Source of the DNA: Microvelia longipes
Lineage: Eukaryota; Arthropoda; Insecta; Hemiptera; Veliidae
DNA: 64,000 nucleotides
NCBI GenBank assembly: GCA_018340805.1
Contig: JACMZG010001913.1
Span: forward strand, 42,300,655 to 42,364,654
Reading direction: 5' to 3'
Part shown: positions 1-10,724 of the stretch, piece after piece
Layout: the number at the start of each line of letters is the position of its first letter
Position numbering within the stretch: position 1 is the stretch's first letter
Made by a program: the position numbers and the translations under genes
The notes under the pieces: generated by a model
The model's database searches: none
The model's input: the letters and a program-made list of their open reading frames with translations, nothing else
Told to the model about the DNA's origin: nothing

Positions 1-1439
1 TAGCAATCAAACTTGTAAAAGGGGTGAAAACAAAATTCGTAGAGGGAGGTTGATGTTTTCACTAACCTTTAAGGAACTTCCCCTAAAATACTTTTGTCAG
101 AGACTTTTATGAGCCTTAAATTCTTTCCTTGTGAAAACTCACATGAGTTGAAACAGCTGAGAAAGGACACCTAAGTAAAAAAGAGGGGGTAATTGAATGG
201 TTAAATAAGAAGTATTTATACTCTCAGATTTCTTCTATCCGAACCATCAATTTGGCCTCTGGTGAGGACTGAAACGAAAAATGGACATTAATTTGTACTT
301 TGGAGTCATAAAAAATTACAAAAGTAAATCTGAATTATTGCCCATTTTTCTTTGTTATCGCCAGAGCCAAGCTAATGGTTGATTTGAACGATTCCAAGAG
401 TAAAAACAATATTTGGCCCGATTAAAATGGAATCCATGGTAAACAAAAGTTAGCTTTTCTATTAACTGTTCTGTTATTTCTCACTGTGCATCGTAGAGCA
501 GATTTCCAGAAAAAAATTGTTTTTTTCCTCTTGCACATTTATGGCCAATTGAAGTTTCCATCTGCTTCAGGCATATCAAAATATTTATCTGGTACCTAGT
601 GGGGCCCCAGGTATTGTGATTTTCAGAGGCTAGCATACTAACCGCAATAAAATAATGCATTTGCGGGTTCTGATTATGCGGTTATCGTACGAAATATGGC
701 TTTTTTGAGTAAACAGCATTATATGATTACTTAATGTATGACTTATTAAATAAGATTGTGAATTGGTTTATTACACAGCTTTTCAATGACAATATAACTA
801 TTTATGTCCTTTCTCTCATAGATGAAATTTCTACATATATTTCTATATATATATATTATCCTTATATATTTAGATGTTTGTATCGTAATGTTTGGAAGCT
901 GGATTTCTTCGAGTGACATCATTGTGTTAAGTTTTCTAATTAGGCAACTTACTATGAATAAGAGTGAGTATGATCAGTATTTAGAGGACTTTTTCAAGTT
1001 CGTACTGCATGTCACTCTTAGATTTAATTTATGCATTATATACTTGTTATATATTTAGCATGGTTTACGGTACTAGAATTTTGTTTTGTAGCTTTTTTTT
1101 TAAGTGGACAAAATAATGTTATTTTGCCTATTTCTACTTTTTGAAGAAGTATTGTAATTAGTATTTAGAGGACATTAGCAAACGCTTGTACTACATCTCT
1201 AAAAATAATTATTTATTTACATTAAATTTAGTCCACTTATAATTACTTCTATGTACTTTCAATATCTCCAATGGACTATGAAGTTATTTAGATAGAATTA
1301 ATTATCAAATTGTTTGGTTCAATGTTTCTGTTTCAATTGACACTAATGCCCTTATGAAAAAAAATTTAAGGATAAATTTTTTTTATTTTTGTCTTAGAAC
1401 GAAATGAGTCTTTGAAGTTCATTGTTCTCTTCTTTCTCT
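1..1439. other. AT-rich non-coding stretch
   Basis: I see no conserved coding exon, RNA gene or well-bounded transposon here. Reading frames are short and rich in Ile, Tyr and Phe, as expected from AT-rich random sequence. If PGM3 continues to the left of the window, this is probably part of a very large PGM3 intron, but that is inference. Confidence 0.5.
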
Positions 1440-1690
1440 GCCGTTGCAACTCGATGCGAATTATAACAAATGACCTTCGGCCTCTCGGGCACCAACGGTA
1501 GGCGCTAGGAGTCGGCTTCACTATCAGTTGTTTCATATTACTACTTTATATAAGTAGTCGAGATTATCGGGCTTTCTCCTCGATATAGCGAATTTTCAAA
1601 CATAATAAGTCAAAATATCTCGTCGTGGAGGTCGCACGCCGGGCCGAATTCCTTTGAAATGCGCGCTTTCTTGCTTATCAATCAATTTTT
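1440..1690 (+). repeat. Dispersed repeat, family C copy
   Basis: This block shares several ordered motifs with blocks at 4237-4445, 43545-43745, 45926-46115 and 63457-63600. They include a stretch near TATATAAGTAG, then GCGAATTTTCAAA, then a GC-richer part with GTCGCACGCCGGGCCGAATT and ATGCGCGCTTTCTTGCTTAT. The class is unknown and I found no clear termini or target duplication. Confidence 0.5.
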
Positions 1691-2559
1691 GCTTACTTTT
1701 TTGGTTATATTTAAAAACTTGATCAATGTTAGAGCACCAACTTATTTTTATTTTTTAAAGAAAATGCGCATATTTTCCTATTGAATTATAACTACACAGC
1801 AAACATTATTTGGCACTCATTGTTCAAGCTCAGCTTATGCCTGTTGCTACTTTTTATTGTATTTTTCTTCGAACAAATTAAATAAAAGTTGTGACGCTAT
1901 TGCTCAGGTTATTAAATAATATACCAAAAAATTAAGTCAAATCTTCTAAAACGGGATTTTAGCCATCTCATTAAGCGGAATTTTTTCAAAGATTCGCTGA
2001 ACAGTTGATTGTTTACATTAATGTTATTCATGTCAATTAATACACCAGAACTAATTCTGATAATGTTTAACTCCCTTTATTTTTGTTAAACCAATAACTA
2101 GTAGTAGCATGTGTAAACAATTTTTAGCAATATCTAAACAATTTGAAGATTGTATTTTTGAAATGTTTGTGGGGTCACTTAATTGCAGGTTAAATGACGT
2201 CGCACAAATTTCATAACCAATAGAGTCTGGACATAGCTCAATTTTTTTTAGAAAATTTCGCTAAAAAAACCATGCATTGTGTGCCTGCGCATTAATGGCC
2301 CAGTAAAAAGGCCACCGAAGTTTTATCGGCTCTGGTCACGAGATATTTGGCTGACCAGTTGTACTCTATTTATACAGGAATCAAGTCTCCCTTTTTAATT
2401 TTTTTTTTACTGTATGAGATACATGTTTTTTGAAAATTTGGGGAATCCTCTAATTTAAGTTATTTTTTTTGCATTGTTCCATATATGGGCGTAGCGCCCA
2501 CCATATAGCCCTACGACACCATAACTTTGAAATTTCAAATTAGAGCCCAATTACTTTAT

Positions 2560-3120
2560 TGGTCCTCATTTATACCGTAGGTATATAGGAGAGGTATTGT
2601 GTTTGCAAAAAAATCGAAATCGGATTATCCGTTTTCAGGTTTTATTCATGCTAGAGAGTTGAAAATTCGTACAAAAATCAGTTTAGTTGAGGTATTAGGA
2701 ATAATTATATTTATGACGTCATTAACTGAAGGCGAAACTAAAACGGCGGAAAAATTAATGTGATTCGATTGAAATTTTGCCACAATTTAGTCATGTGTAA
2801 GGACTAACAAAATGTGCCAAGTTCGTCTTAATATCAGCATTAATTCAATTATCGAGAAGGACTTGCTGTACGTTTATTAAAAATTCAGAAAATAATTTCA
2901 ATATGTTAAAATTAGCTAAATGTGATATACCTTACTTAATAAAATAAGAAACCAAAGGTTTTGTTTCAATACGAAAAGTATAATCCATATTATTGTGGGA
3001 TAATAAAAGTTAAGTATTATTGAGCTGGTCAGTTGCCAGAGGACTATAGAGCTATGGTAGATAATAGATTGATGGAGATATATTATAGGTCAGTACTGTA
3101 CAAAGTTCCAAGAATTTTAA
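2560..3120 (+). repeat. Dispersed repeat, family F copy with a decayed 5S-like segment
   Basis: The block starts with the family F opening (CATTTATACCGTAGGTATAT, then GTATTGTGTTTGC). It continues with GCTAGAGAGTTGAAAATTCG, the ATGACGTCATTAAC motif and the AAAATGTGCCAAGTT motif. Near 2992-3040 it has the 5S-like part (AAAAGTTAAG, then TTGAGC and TGGTCAGT), more decayed than in other copies. The order of motifs matches the copies at 22510, 28780 and 44075, which supports homology. Confidence 0.65.
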
Positions 3121-3770
3121 AACTCGGCATATAAGAGAAACCCTATAGTGTAAAACAAACGACAAGGTGTTTACAGCGTTGCCGGATATTCATTCCAACG
3201 TTGTTCAAACACAACTTTATAATGTACCAGTTACCCCACCTCGTAAAAACGGCAAGGACTTCATAACTGCCCCTTTTGAATCTTTGATTCTACCTTAAAT
3301 TTTTCAGTTCATAAGAACGATATTTATTTAAGGCAAGCTATTTTTTTGTCTAGCATAATTTTAATTCCTTCTTTAATTCATAATATGTGCCTTGAATATT
3401 TTCGATAACATGGCTTTAATTACTATCTATTAATATTCTACTCAATTAATTTTGTTTGATATCACTTAATTATTCTATATTTTAGTCAATTATTTATATT
3501 TTGGTTCATGTCTAATTGACTTCTGTCTGCATTATTTGCTTTGAATCAAGGATTGAATGGATGAAGACCAGCTAATTTGCATGCTGATGCAATTGTCTTT
3601 ACTTTAATGCTTGTTTATTTTACTAATGAGGTATAAAGTATTAACGTCAATTTATTCGTTTTCGCTTTCGATAGGTTTATGAATTTTTTATTTTATTTAG
3701 CGAATTTTCAAAAGAAGAATGAGCTTATGCTACATACGTACAACATACTACACACACACACCAACACACA
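3121..3770. other. Non-coding, no feature recognised
   Basis: AT-rich sequence without a conserved reading frame or a repeat that I could match elsewhere in the window. Confidence 0.45.
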
Positions 3771-3772
3771 CC

Positions 3773-4043
<271 letters not shown>

Positions 4044-4236
4044 CAAGGTTCCGCAAAAATTATGGTTGAAAAATTTAAGGTTCCGTATTTTTGTTTGTAG
4101 TGAGGACCTTCTATCTAAACCGAATTTTGAAAACACTTCCGAGTGGCCCCCAACGGGGAGTTTGAGATAATCAGTCGAGGCTCGAAGATAAATGAAAATT
4201 GAAGAGGACCAATCGGTCTTTGTGTGATTTTAAAAT

Positions 4237-4445
4237 TAGGTGAAGCAAGAGGCCTTTGGCCTTTTGTGGTCATATTAACTAGTATATATAAGTAGCATTA
4301 CTGCCACGATTATATGCGGATTTTCAAATGGTATTGATACATTTGGAACAATCCGCATATATCGTAATGTAACATAATGTTAAATTAAATCCCGTTTTGA
4401 CTGAATAACAGTCGCAAAATACGGGATTTATTTACATTATGGTTT
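4237..4445 (+). repeat. Dispersed repeat, family C copy
   Basis: Contains GGCCTTTGGCC, then TATATATAAGTAGCATTACT, GCCACGATTATATGCGG and ATTTTCAAATG. The same order of motifs occurs at 43545-43745 and, inverted, at 63457-63600. The segment GCGGATTTTCAAATGG is followed by a partly complementary segment ending CCGCATATATCG, so it may fold back on itself. Confidence 0.5.
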
Positions 4446-5515
4446 TACATGCTCAATCAATGAAACCGGGAAACTAGTACTTGATAATAAAATGTAATTT
4501 AGTATTTTAATTATATGATTATTATTAGTGTGGAGGCAGAAGTAAACTCTCTATGCACTGCGACTTGAAGTCTTTCTGTACATTGAATATTGAATATTTC
4601 TTAATTAACAACACAATGGATTGTACAAAATTCCAGGCCGATCAAACACTTTTGAAGATTTGAAATGTTTAAATAAACCCACATTATTGTGGGTCTTCAT
4701 AATGGCCTCTCAGATTATTTCATGAACAATAGGACTTTTTTGTACAACTTTTATTTTGATAAAAGAAGTGTTCGTAAGTTATCGTTGTCCCATAAAACGG
4801 TCTAGAACAAAAAATCTCGGTACTCTGTAAATATACATACACAACGTATATATTTAGTGGAGTCCCTTCCCTTCCATTAACACCAACCTTGTAGCTCATT
4901 TCTTCTGTGAAAGTTTTCCTAAAATCGTCTAAAATTGAGCATTTTCTTATAACTTCATAATATCGATAGCTAAATTTTTAAGTAAAACATTCAGAGCTGC
5001 TTGAAAACCGGGCGCGATGAAAATTACTATTCAATATAAGCGTGTTTCATATAAAGTTCACCAGAAGAAGGAGGTGATAGTTATCCTTCATAAGGAACAA
5101 AAACAATTTTCTTATATAAACTTCAGACTCTTGACCGTTTTCCACGAAGGTGCCACAAGGTAGGAGTATCAATAGCAAAATAATTAGGGCAACATCTACT
5201 TTTTTGAGCACCCAGGATCTGGGACACGTGATATGGATTGACCCCTTTAAAAAAAATTCTGTGGCAGATTAGAGCAAAACGGTTGACGTTTCTGGTGAAC
5301 TCCACCGTTTTTGCTGTAGAGCACTTCTCTGATATATTTTTAAAATTCATGGCGAAGAGTGTGCCACATGTTTTGTTCTTGTTAATTTAATTATCAATTA
5401 ATTGCAAAACTAAAATACATAGTTACATATATATAATGTACAACTTAAAATAGTTATTAACTCAGTTTTTTATGTAAATTCAATATTTCTTATTGAAGGA
5501 GGTTTGAGAAAATAC
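4446..5515. other. Non-coding, no feature recognised
   Basis: A 75-codon minus-strand frame at 5123-5350 is the longest open stretch. I could not tie it to any protein family or to flanking splice sites, so it is not called as a gene. Confidence 0.4.
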
Positions 5516-5965
5516 GTATTACATACGTAAATTCCGAGGTACCTCATTCCGTAATTATTAGGGGGAGTGGTTATGGGGGTCAGTGGTATCGTTCTTTATG
5601 GCTTTTGGACGGAAGGACAATAACCAGGATGGCCGCGATATTCAGCATCACGGCTCGATGCTGCTTAACTTAGTGATCGGACAAAAACAGTAGAACTGTT
5701 CCTATTAAATTGAAACTTTGTATACATGTTACTTTCCTCCCTTCTTATACAGGAAAGGTATATAGAGGGAAAAGTATTGGTTTCACCCAAAAAATTTTAA
5801 CCCAAAGATTTCACTTGAATTATCATTTTCAGGTGTTTTTAGGACAATCTGAACCGATTTCAGCTTCATGTCTTTTCTTGTGTTACCCCTAACTCCCACT
5901 ATGTTTATGCTAGATAGTTGAAACTTGGTACAAAAAATCGTCTTTGGATCTTAGTTGTGCTGCCC
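5516..5965. repeat. Two family F fragments in opposite orientation
   Basis: At 5524-5690 a minus-strand fragment starts with the family F terminal motif (TTCCGAGGTACCTC) and holds a well-kept 5S-like segment. Read on the minus strand, 5644-5690 gives TGTCCGATCACTAAGTTAAG then CAGCATCGAGC. From about 5738 a plus-strand fragment has the opposite end of family F (GGTATATAGAGGGAAAAGTA, then TATGCTAGATAGTTGAAACT). The order suggests two truncated copies or one rearranged copy. Confidence 0.6.
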
Positions 5966-6400
5966 GGAATATCAAATAAATAAATAAGTTTTATTTGCTT
6001 TGCGGTGTACATAATGTTAAAAAAAATTATGACAAAAGCATAGGTCATTACAAAATAAGTTAAAATAATCATAAAAACTATTTTAAAATTTTATAAATTC
6101 TTAGTGAAACTAATTTAAGAAAAAATACATAATAAAAATATAACAGACCAAACAAGACGACAAGACAAACATGCTAGTAGTAATAGTTTTAGGAGACAGG
6201 TACTCAGTAATATTATAAAAAAGGATTCTTTAATAAGAATTCCTTTAACTGCTTTTTTAAAATTCTTTAAAGGTAACTTTTGACTAGTATAATCTAACTT
6301 ATTAAATAACTTAATACCTAACACTGAATCCCACTTGGGACTTATTTAGCTTGTGCATTTGGTACTGGCAGCAAATGTTTGGACTTAGTACTATAACTAT
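5966..6400 (-). mobile_element. Non-LTR retrotransposon 3' end, decayed
   Basis: Read on the minus strand, 6115-6350 encodes a stretch typical of the C-terminal end of non-LTR retrotransposon ORF2 proteins: SVLGIKLFNKLDY, then PLKNFKKAVKGILIKES. It resembles the conserved 'lying just before the stop' pattern of a VKLFNKLP-like motif followed by FKK..K.FLI...FY. The element ends downstream in AATAAAAC followed by a TTTATTTATTTA-type tail at 5966-5990, which is common in these elements. It is a 5'-truncated remnant. The clade cannot be fixed from this part. Confidence 0.6.
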
Positions 6401-7140
6401 TGATTGACTTATTTTCAAAAAATCAGCCTCATTTGATTTAATATAAAGTAAAGCATTATAAATAAATAAATTCACTATTGTTAAAATATTAAGTTTTAAA
6501 TTTAGAGGTTGCAGTGTTTACTGGTTTGATCTGTCATAATTCCTAAGGCATCTTTCAATCCTAAGCATCAAAATTGTATGTCACCTATTTGCTTAGCCAG
6601 CAAAAAATTTAAAAAAAATCGAAAAATGACCCATGAACTTAAAATTAGGTAGGATATATACCTTCAATATGACAAAGAATATCCAAATTTAGTTTTGATA
6701 TGGCCGCCATTTTGAAATAATTTACTTTTGAATTTAAAATTTTGACGCTTAATGCCAAAAGTATACACGTTTTTTTGACATATAAACACGTCGTTGGAAC
6801 CGCAAAAAAATAGAAACAAATATATAAAACTCGATCAAAATCTACTAATTAGTTAAAAAGTTATAAGCGAACTTAATTATTAAATTAGTGTGGCACTTTT
6901 GTTAAACGTAAAAGCTGTTTACATTTGCAAGGTTACAATTTCGCCAAAATTTAAATAATTTAATAATACCGAGGAAAAATCGGAACTTTTACTCATTTAA
7001 GATTATGCGAAGTTTAACGCTTCTTGTATGCTTTTTTTATACAATTAAATTATTATTTGTTAAAATAATAGAAAAAACGGATACGGGTACTCGGAAGTTT
7101 AAAAACCCATTAAGTTAAAAGGCCATTTGCTAACCAATCC
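6401..7140. other. Non-coding, no feature recognised
   Basis: AT-rich DNA. A short motif around ATGGCCGCCATTTTGAAA at 6700 recurs near 7980, which hints at one more low-copy repeat, but no termini could be set. Confidence 0.4.
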
Positions 7141-7268
7141 TATCTGAGGACGAGCGAAGCGAGTCCGAAGTACATAAACTCTAGGCCACTAGTAACCTTC
7201 CTATCTGAGGACGCGAAGCGAGTCCGAAGGGTGGGGAAAAGTTCCGAGGTACCCCGTACCCGATTTTT
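7141..7268 (+). repeat. Family F, tail end with GAGGACGAGCG tandem motif
   Basis: Two near-copies of GAGGACGAGCGAAGCGAGTC, followed by CCGAAG, then AAAAGTTCCGAGGTACCCCG and TACCCGATTTTT. This is the 3' end of family F as seen at 44460-44565. The GAAGCGAG motif is a strong marker of this family in the window. Confidence 0.75.
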
Positions 7269-7279
7269 AATCATACAAG

Positions 7280-7795
7280 AGGTACTTCGTACCAAATTTC
7301 ATCCAAAATTATAATTTTTATTATATTAATAATTTTTTAAAGTTAAGTATGTATGTCATTCGATAAAATTTAACTGTTGCTATAATAGATAAACTTGGGC
7401 TCTTTATTGGTTTTACATAGGACTAACATGCGTATTGTAATTTTGAATTGATCCGATAATGTTTTCGTGTTTATGAATGAATTTTTTGAAATTGTTGTGA
7501 GTCATTAATGGCGGTTAATGACGTCATTAAAACATTACCTTCCAAAGCACAACAGACCTGGGAGGTTGATTTTCGTACCCATATTTCAACTTTTCATAGC
7601 ATAAACACACTGGGAGCTACGATGATTTAACTGACACACACACACATACAGACAACTCGCTAAAAACACTTAAATAGTCTTAAAAACACCTGAAAAAGAT
7701 AGCTCTTGTTGTGAAATCTCGGTTTCAGAATTTTTGATGCAAACACATTAACTTTTCCTATATACCTACCGTGCAGGTAAGAAAGTAAAAAACAA
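7280..7795 (-). repeat. Family F copy, minus strand
   Basis: Read on the minus strand this copy runs from the opening motif (TATACCTACCGTGCAGG on the plus strand at 7761-7777) through the ACACACACA tract, the GGGAGCTACGATGAT motif and the ATTAATGACGTCATTAA-type motif. It has no recognisable 5S-like part, probably through truncation. Confidence 0.7.
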
Positions 7796-8281
7796 TTGCG
7801 AGTGTGCAATTTTGAAAACTGGCTAAAATTAACTTTTGAATCTATTTTGACCGAAGATTTCTATGGCTTTATAGGAGTTACCCATCTTATTTTTTTATAA
7901 TTTTAGGATCACCCCTTCTTGGTTAGATAGGGGGGGAGGACCATTTTTGTGTTTTTTTTTTATATTTTTGAAGGATATAATGGCCGCCATTTTTGAAAAT
8001 GCGAACATGTTTATAACCTTCTCATCAATACCTACAATTTGATACCCCAATCGATGTTTTCCAAAAATGTTCGCATTTTGGCGATTGTGCGCATGAATCG
8101 CAAACTGCGTATTTAACATAACTGGCTGTATTTTTCCATGATAAGTTGTACATGGTGTACCAAATTCAAGTCTCTAGCTGTTATAGTTCAAGAGATTTAG
8201 GTGATTGACAAACAGAACGACAGGACACGTGACAGGAAAGTATCAAAATTTCGAAAATTATCTTCGAAACCTAAAATATTA
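7796..8281. other. Non-coding, weak repeat similarity
   Basis: No coding exon is seen. The part at 8150-8235 (CAAATTCAAGTCTCTAGC, then ACAAACAGAACGACAGGACA) weakly echoes the middle of family F. Confidence 0.35.
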
Positions 8282-8450
8282 TCAATAAAATGCCAGTTTA
8301 GGGGCCTCGGGTGCTATCGCATCCAACATGCTTCAAAATGAATTAAAGTTGACGAGACTATTTTACACATATATAACAATTCATAAAAACTGAGAGCACA
8401 TCCCGGGCGTCGACCCCGGACCTTCGGCGTCTGAGGCAGAAATAACGATT
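8282..8450 (-). mobile_element. tRNA-derived SINE, second family, truncated
   Basis: The part ACTGAGAGCACATCCCGGGC, then GTCGACCCCGGACC and TCTGAGGCAGA, matches 28361-28452 in order. The stretch GAATTAAAGTTGACGA also matches 28320-28340. In the better-kept copy the minus strand has a tRNA-like head with a B-box-like GGGGTTCACAGCC. This copy has lost part of the head. Confidence 0.45.
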
Positions 8451-9470
8451 ATTATTTATAAAATTAATGTGTATTTTTTTAAATCAATAAAATTAAGGAT
8501 TATTATTTTTAATTATTTTGATTTTAGGATAATTATTAAATAATTAATGAAATTCATATTTATTAATTAATAATTAATAAATTATGTTTAGTATAAATAA
8601 AATTAGTCTACAAAATTATTAATGTGTATTAATTTTTAATCATACAATTACGGTTTATTCATTAATTAATTTAAAAATTGATAATAATAATATATAATAA
8701 AATATCCATTTAAACAATTAAATGTAGTTTATAAAAGTAAATGTGAGGTCTAAAAGAATTTTTTTAGAAGTCAAAGAGTAGTTGTTAGTAAAACAGTAAG
8801 AAAAGAGATAAGGAAAAAAGGAAGGTCAAAATAAAGCAAAGCACTCTCGGTCATAATGGCGGCCCCTACGCGTGTGAGTGTGTGTGTCCACTGCCCTCTT
8901 CTACCCCTTAGTTCTCAGTAGCAGCGATAATAATGGCTCAAATCGCGTCAAATTTTGTTAACACTCTATTTAGACACATAAAATGTGACGTAACGTTTTA
9001 CTTTTTCCTGAATGAGAGTAAAATGGTACTTCTAAGCGTGATATCAAGATAATTAGAGAGATAAAAAGATAATTAGTTGTAGAGTAAGTGTACAAAATTT
9101 TAATGCTCTACGACCAATAGCGACGATGCTATCCACCGTTGCAGCGGGATAGCCTTAAACTACGCAACACTAAATAACTTAACGCAATAATAAACTAACA
9201 ACCCGCCATCAGCCAAATAAATAAATACATATTTACGATAATATTACGTTATATGAACAACGGCTTTAAATTATTTTATTATTTTTCAGTGAAAAATAAA
9301 ACCAAGTTATTAATGTTAAAATGTGTTTAAATGTTAATTAATTCTAATGTCAAATTTATCGTGATCGTAATTTATTAAAACCAAGGATCGATGTCATATT
9401 ACTTTATGAAAGTGATACATAGTTGATATATAAAAAGCGGGAAACAACATCTGTTCTTTCAGGAATGTGA
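8451..9470. other. Non-coding, no feature recognised
   Basis: Strongly AT-rich sequence with a small GC-richer patch at 8830-9180. There is no convincing exon, and no PGM3 C-terminal exon was found here. Confidence 0.45.
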
Positions 9471-9600
9471 CAGGTGTTGTGTAGTTGGGGAGATCAAGGT
9501 TATCGAACTTGATAACGCTTCAAGCGGATTTCCCCGGAACTAGAAAGTTCCGGGGAAATCCGCTTGAAGTGACACCTGACGGAACCTGATTTAATTCCTT
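9471..9600. repeat. Foldback element with perfect 24-bp hairpin
   Basis: The arms at 9518-9541 and 9546-9569 are perfect reverse complements (24 bp, starting CTTCAAGCGGATTTCC) with a 4-base AGAA loop. Partly matching outer arms (GTGACAGGTGT at about 9469 and ACACCTGAC near 9572) suggest the remains of a larger inverted-repeat element. A miRNA-like hairpin is possible but unsupported. Confidence 0.7.
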
Positions 9601-10566
9601 GTCATAAACTGTCTGAAGAGTGACCGACTAGGAATCCCCTATCTAGTTTGTCTCTCTGTAGTACTATATATTCCTCTATGAGTTAGCTAACATTTTGGAT
9701 CCCGAGGCTTGACGAGGAGATAATACGAGAGCTGAAAACTTTCATCTCTTGTTGCATATTAAATTTTATCTACGACTAGAGAACTAAAACTAACAACTAT
9801 TAATATATTCTTCAGCTCCTTAATTGTTATTGTGTTGGTTTTGTTTATTCTTACCGTGTCAATTACTCTGATGAAGAGAGAATAAAGCCACTATCTTCAC
9901 ATTATTTTATTGTAAGCTGTCAAAAGAATAATGTGTAATACTATATTTGTAATTTAAACATTAGCTTGTGTATATTGTATATTCTACCCGTAGTACCAAC
10001 ATAACACCAAAAAATTTCCTTAAATTTCTAAAAATTTTACTAAAAAATTCTGTCAAGTTGGCAACACTTTCACTTTTCCTCCCTAGGGAGTAAAAGCACA
10101 TTTACAGTGTGAGATAACAAGACTGTAAGTAGAACTTACAATACAAGGAGTAGATAAAATATAATTAATTATGAAAGCTTAATTTCCCTTAAATTATTAA
10201 CTCATAATAGGTTTTTTCACTTAAGTTATAGATTTTATAACATGAATAGGCTCAGGTTTGGGCAAAATATAGTTTAATTGAAACAATATTTCAGTATCTT
10301 ATTTTAGAAATTGATGCCACTCATAGATTATGATAGAGTATTGATGGCTATAGCTTTGTTTCTTTACTTACTGTAACATCCAGAAAATTAAAAATACAAT
10401 TATTTTAAATTTTTTACAAAGAAAGGATTTAGGGCATATTTAATTTATTATTAATGGAATAAAAGGCATATACCTTTATTTGAGTTCTATTTTTTTATCA
10501 GAACCAAGATACTTTTGGCGATTCATAGAGAAAAATATAGTTTCACCAGCACAGTGCCATACTTAC
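9601..10566. other. Presumed PGM3 intron 7, non-coding
   Basis: This lies just downstream of the last PGM3 exon found, on the minus strand. I looked for the C-terminal PGM3 motifs (GDAISD-like and RPSGTED-like) and found none. The text TTTTCCTCCCTAGGGAGTAA at 10074 matches dispersed repeat G. Confidence 0.5.
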
Positions 10567-10724
10567 TGGTTTTTCTTAGCAGCGTTTTGTATGTCTTGGT
10601 GAGCCTTTTCACTGAACAATATTGTGCCGTGTCCGTTGGCTTCAAAATAAACACCTATGTCGTATTCATGTGCCTTGGCGTGCAGATGTTTCACTCCTGT
10701 CGCTGTGCAAGCTACTTCTATTTT
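10567..10724 (-). CDS. PGM3: PGM3 exon 7
   Basis: Encodes residues 347-398 plus two bases, starting [15 protein letters not shown]. It includes the sugar-binding loop [11 protein letters not shown]. Acceptor TTTTAG lies before 10724 and donor GTAAGT follows 10567. The phase-2 end requires a further exon that was not found. Confidence 0.95.

Noticed and set aside
5123..5350. 75-codon minus-strand frame
   Set aside because: The residue pattern is not clearly random, but I see no family motif, splice support or repeat match.
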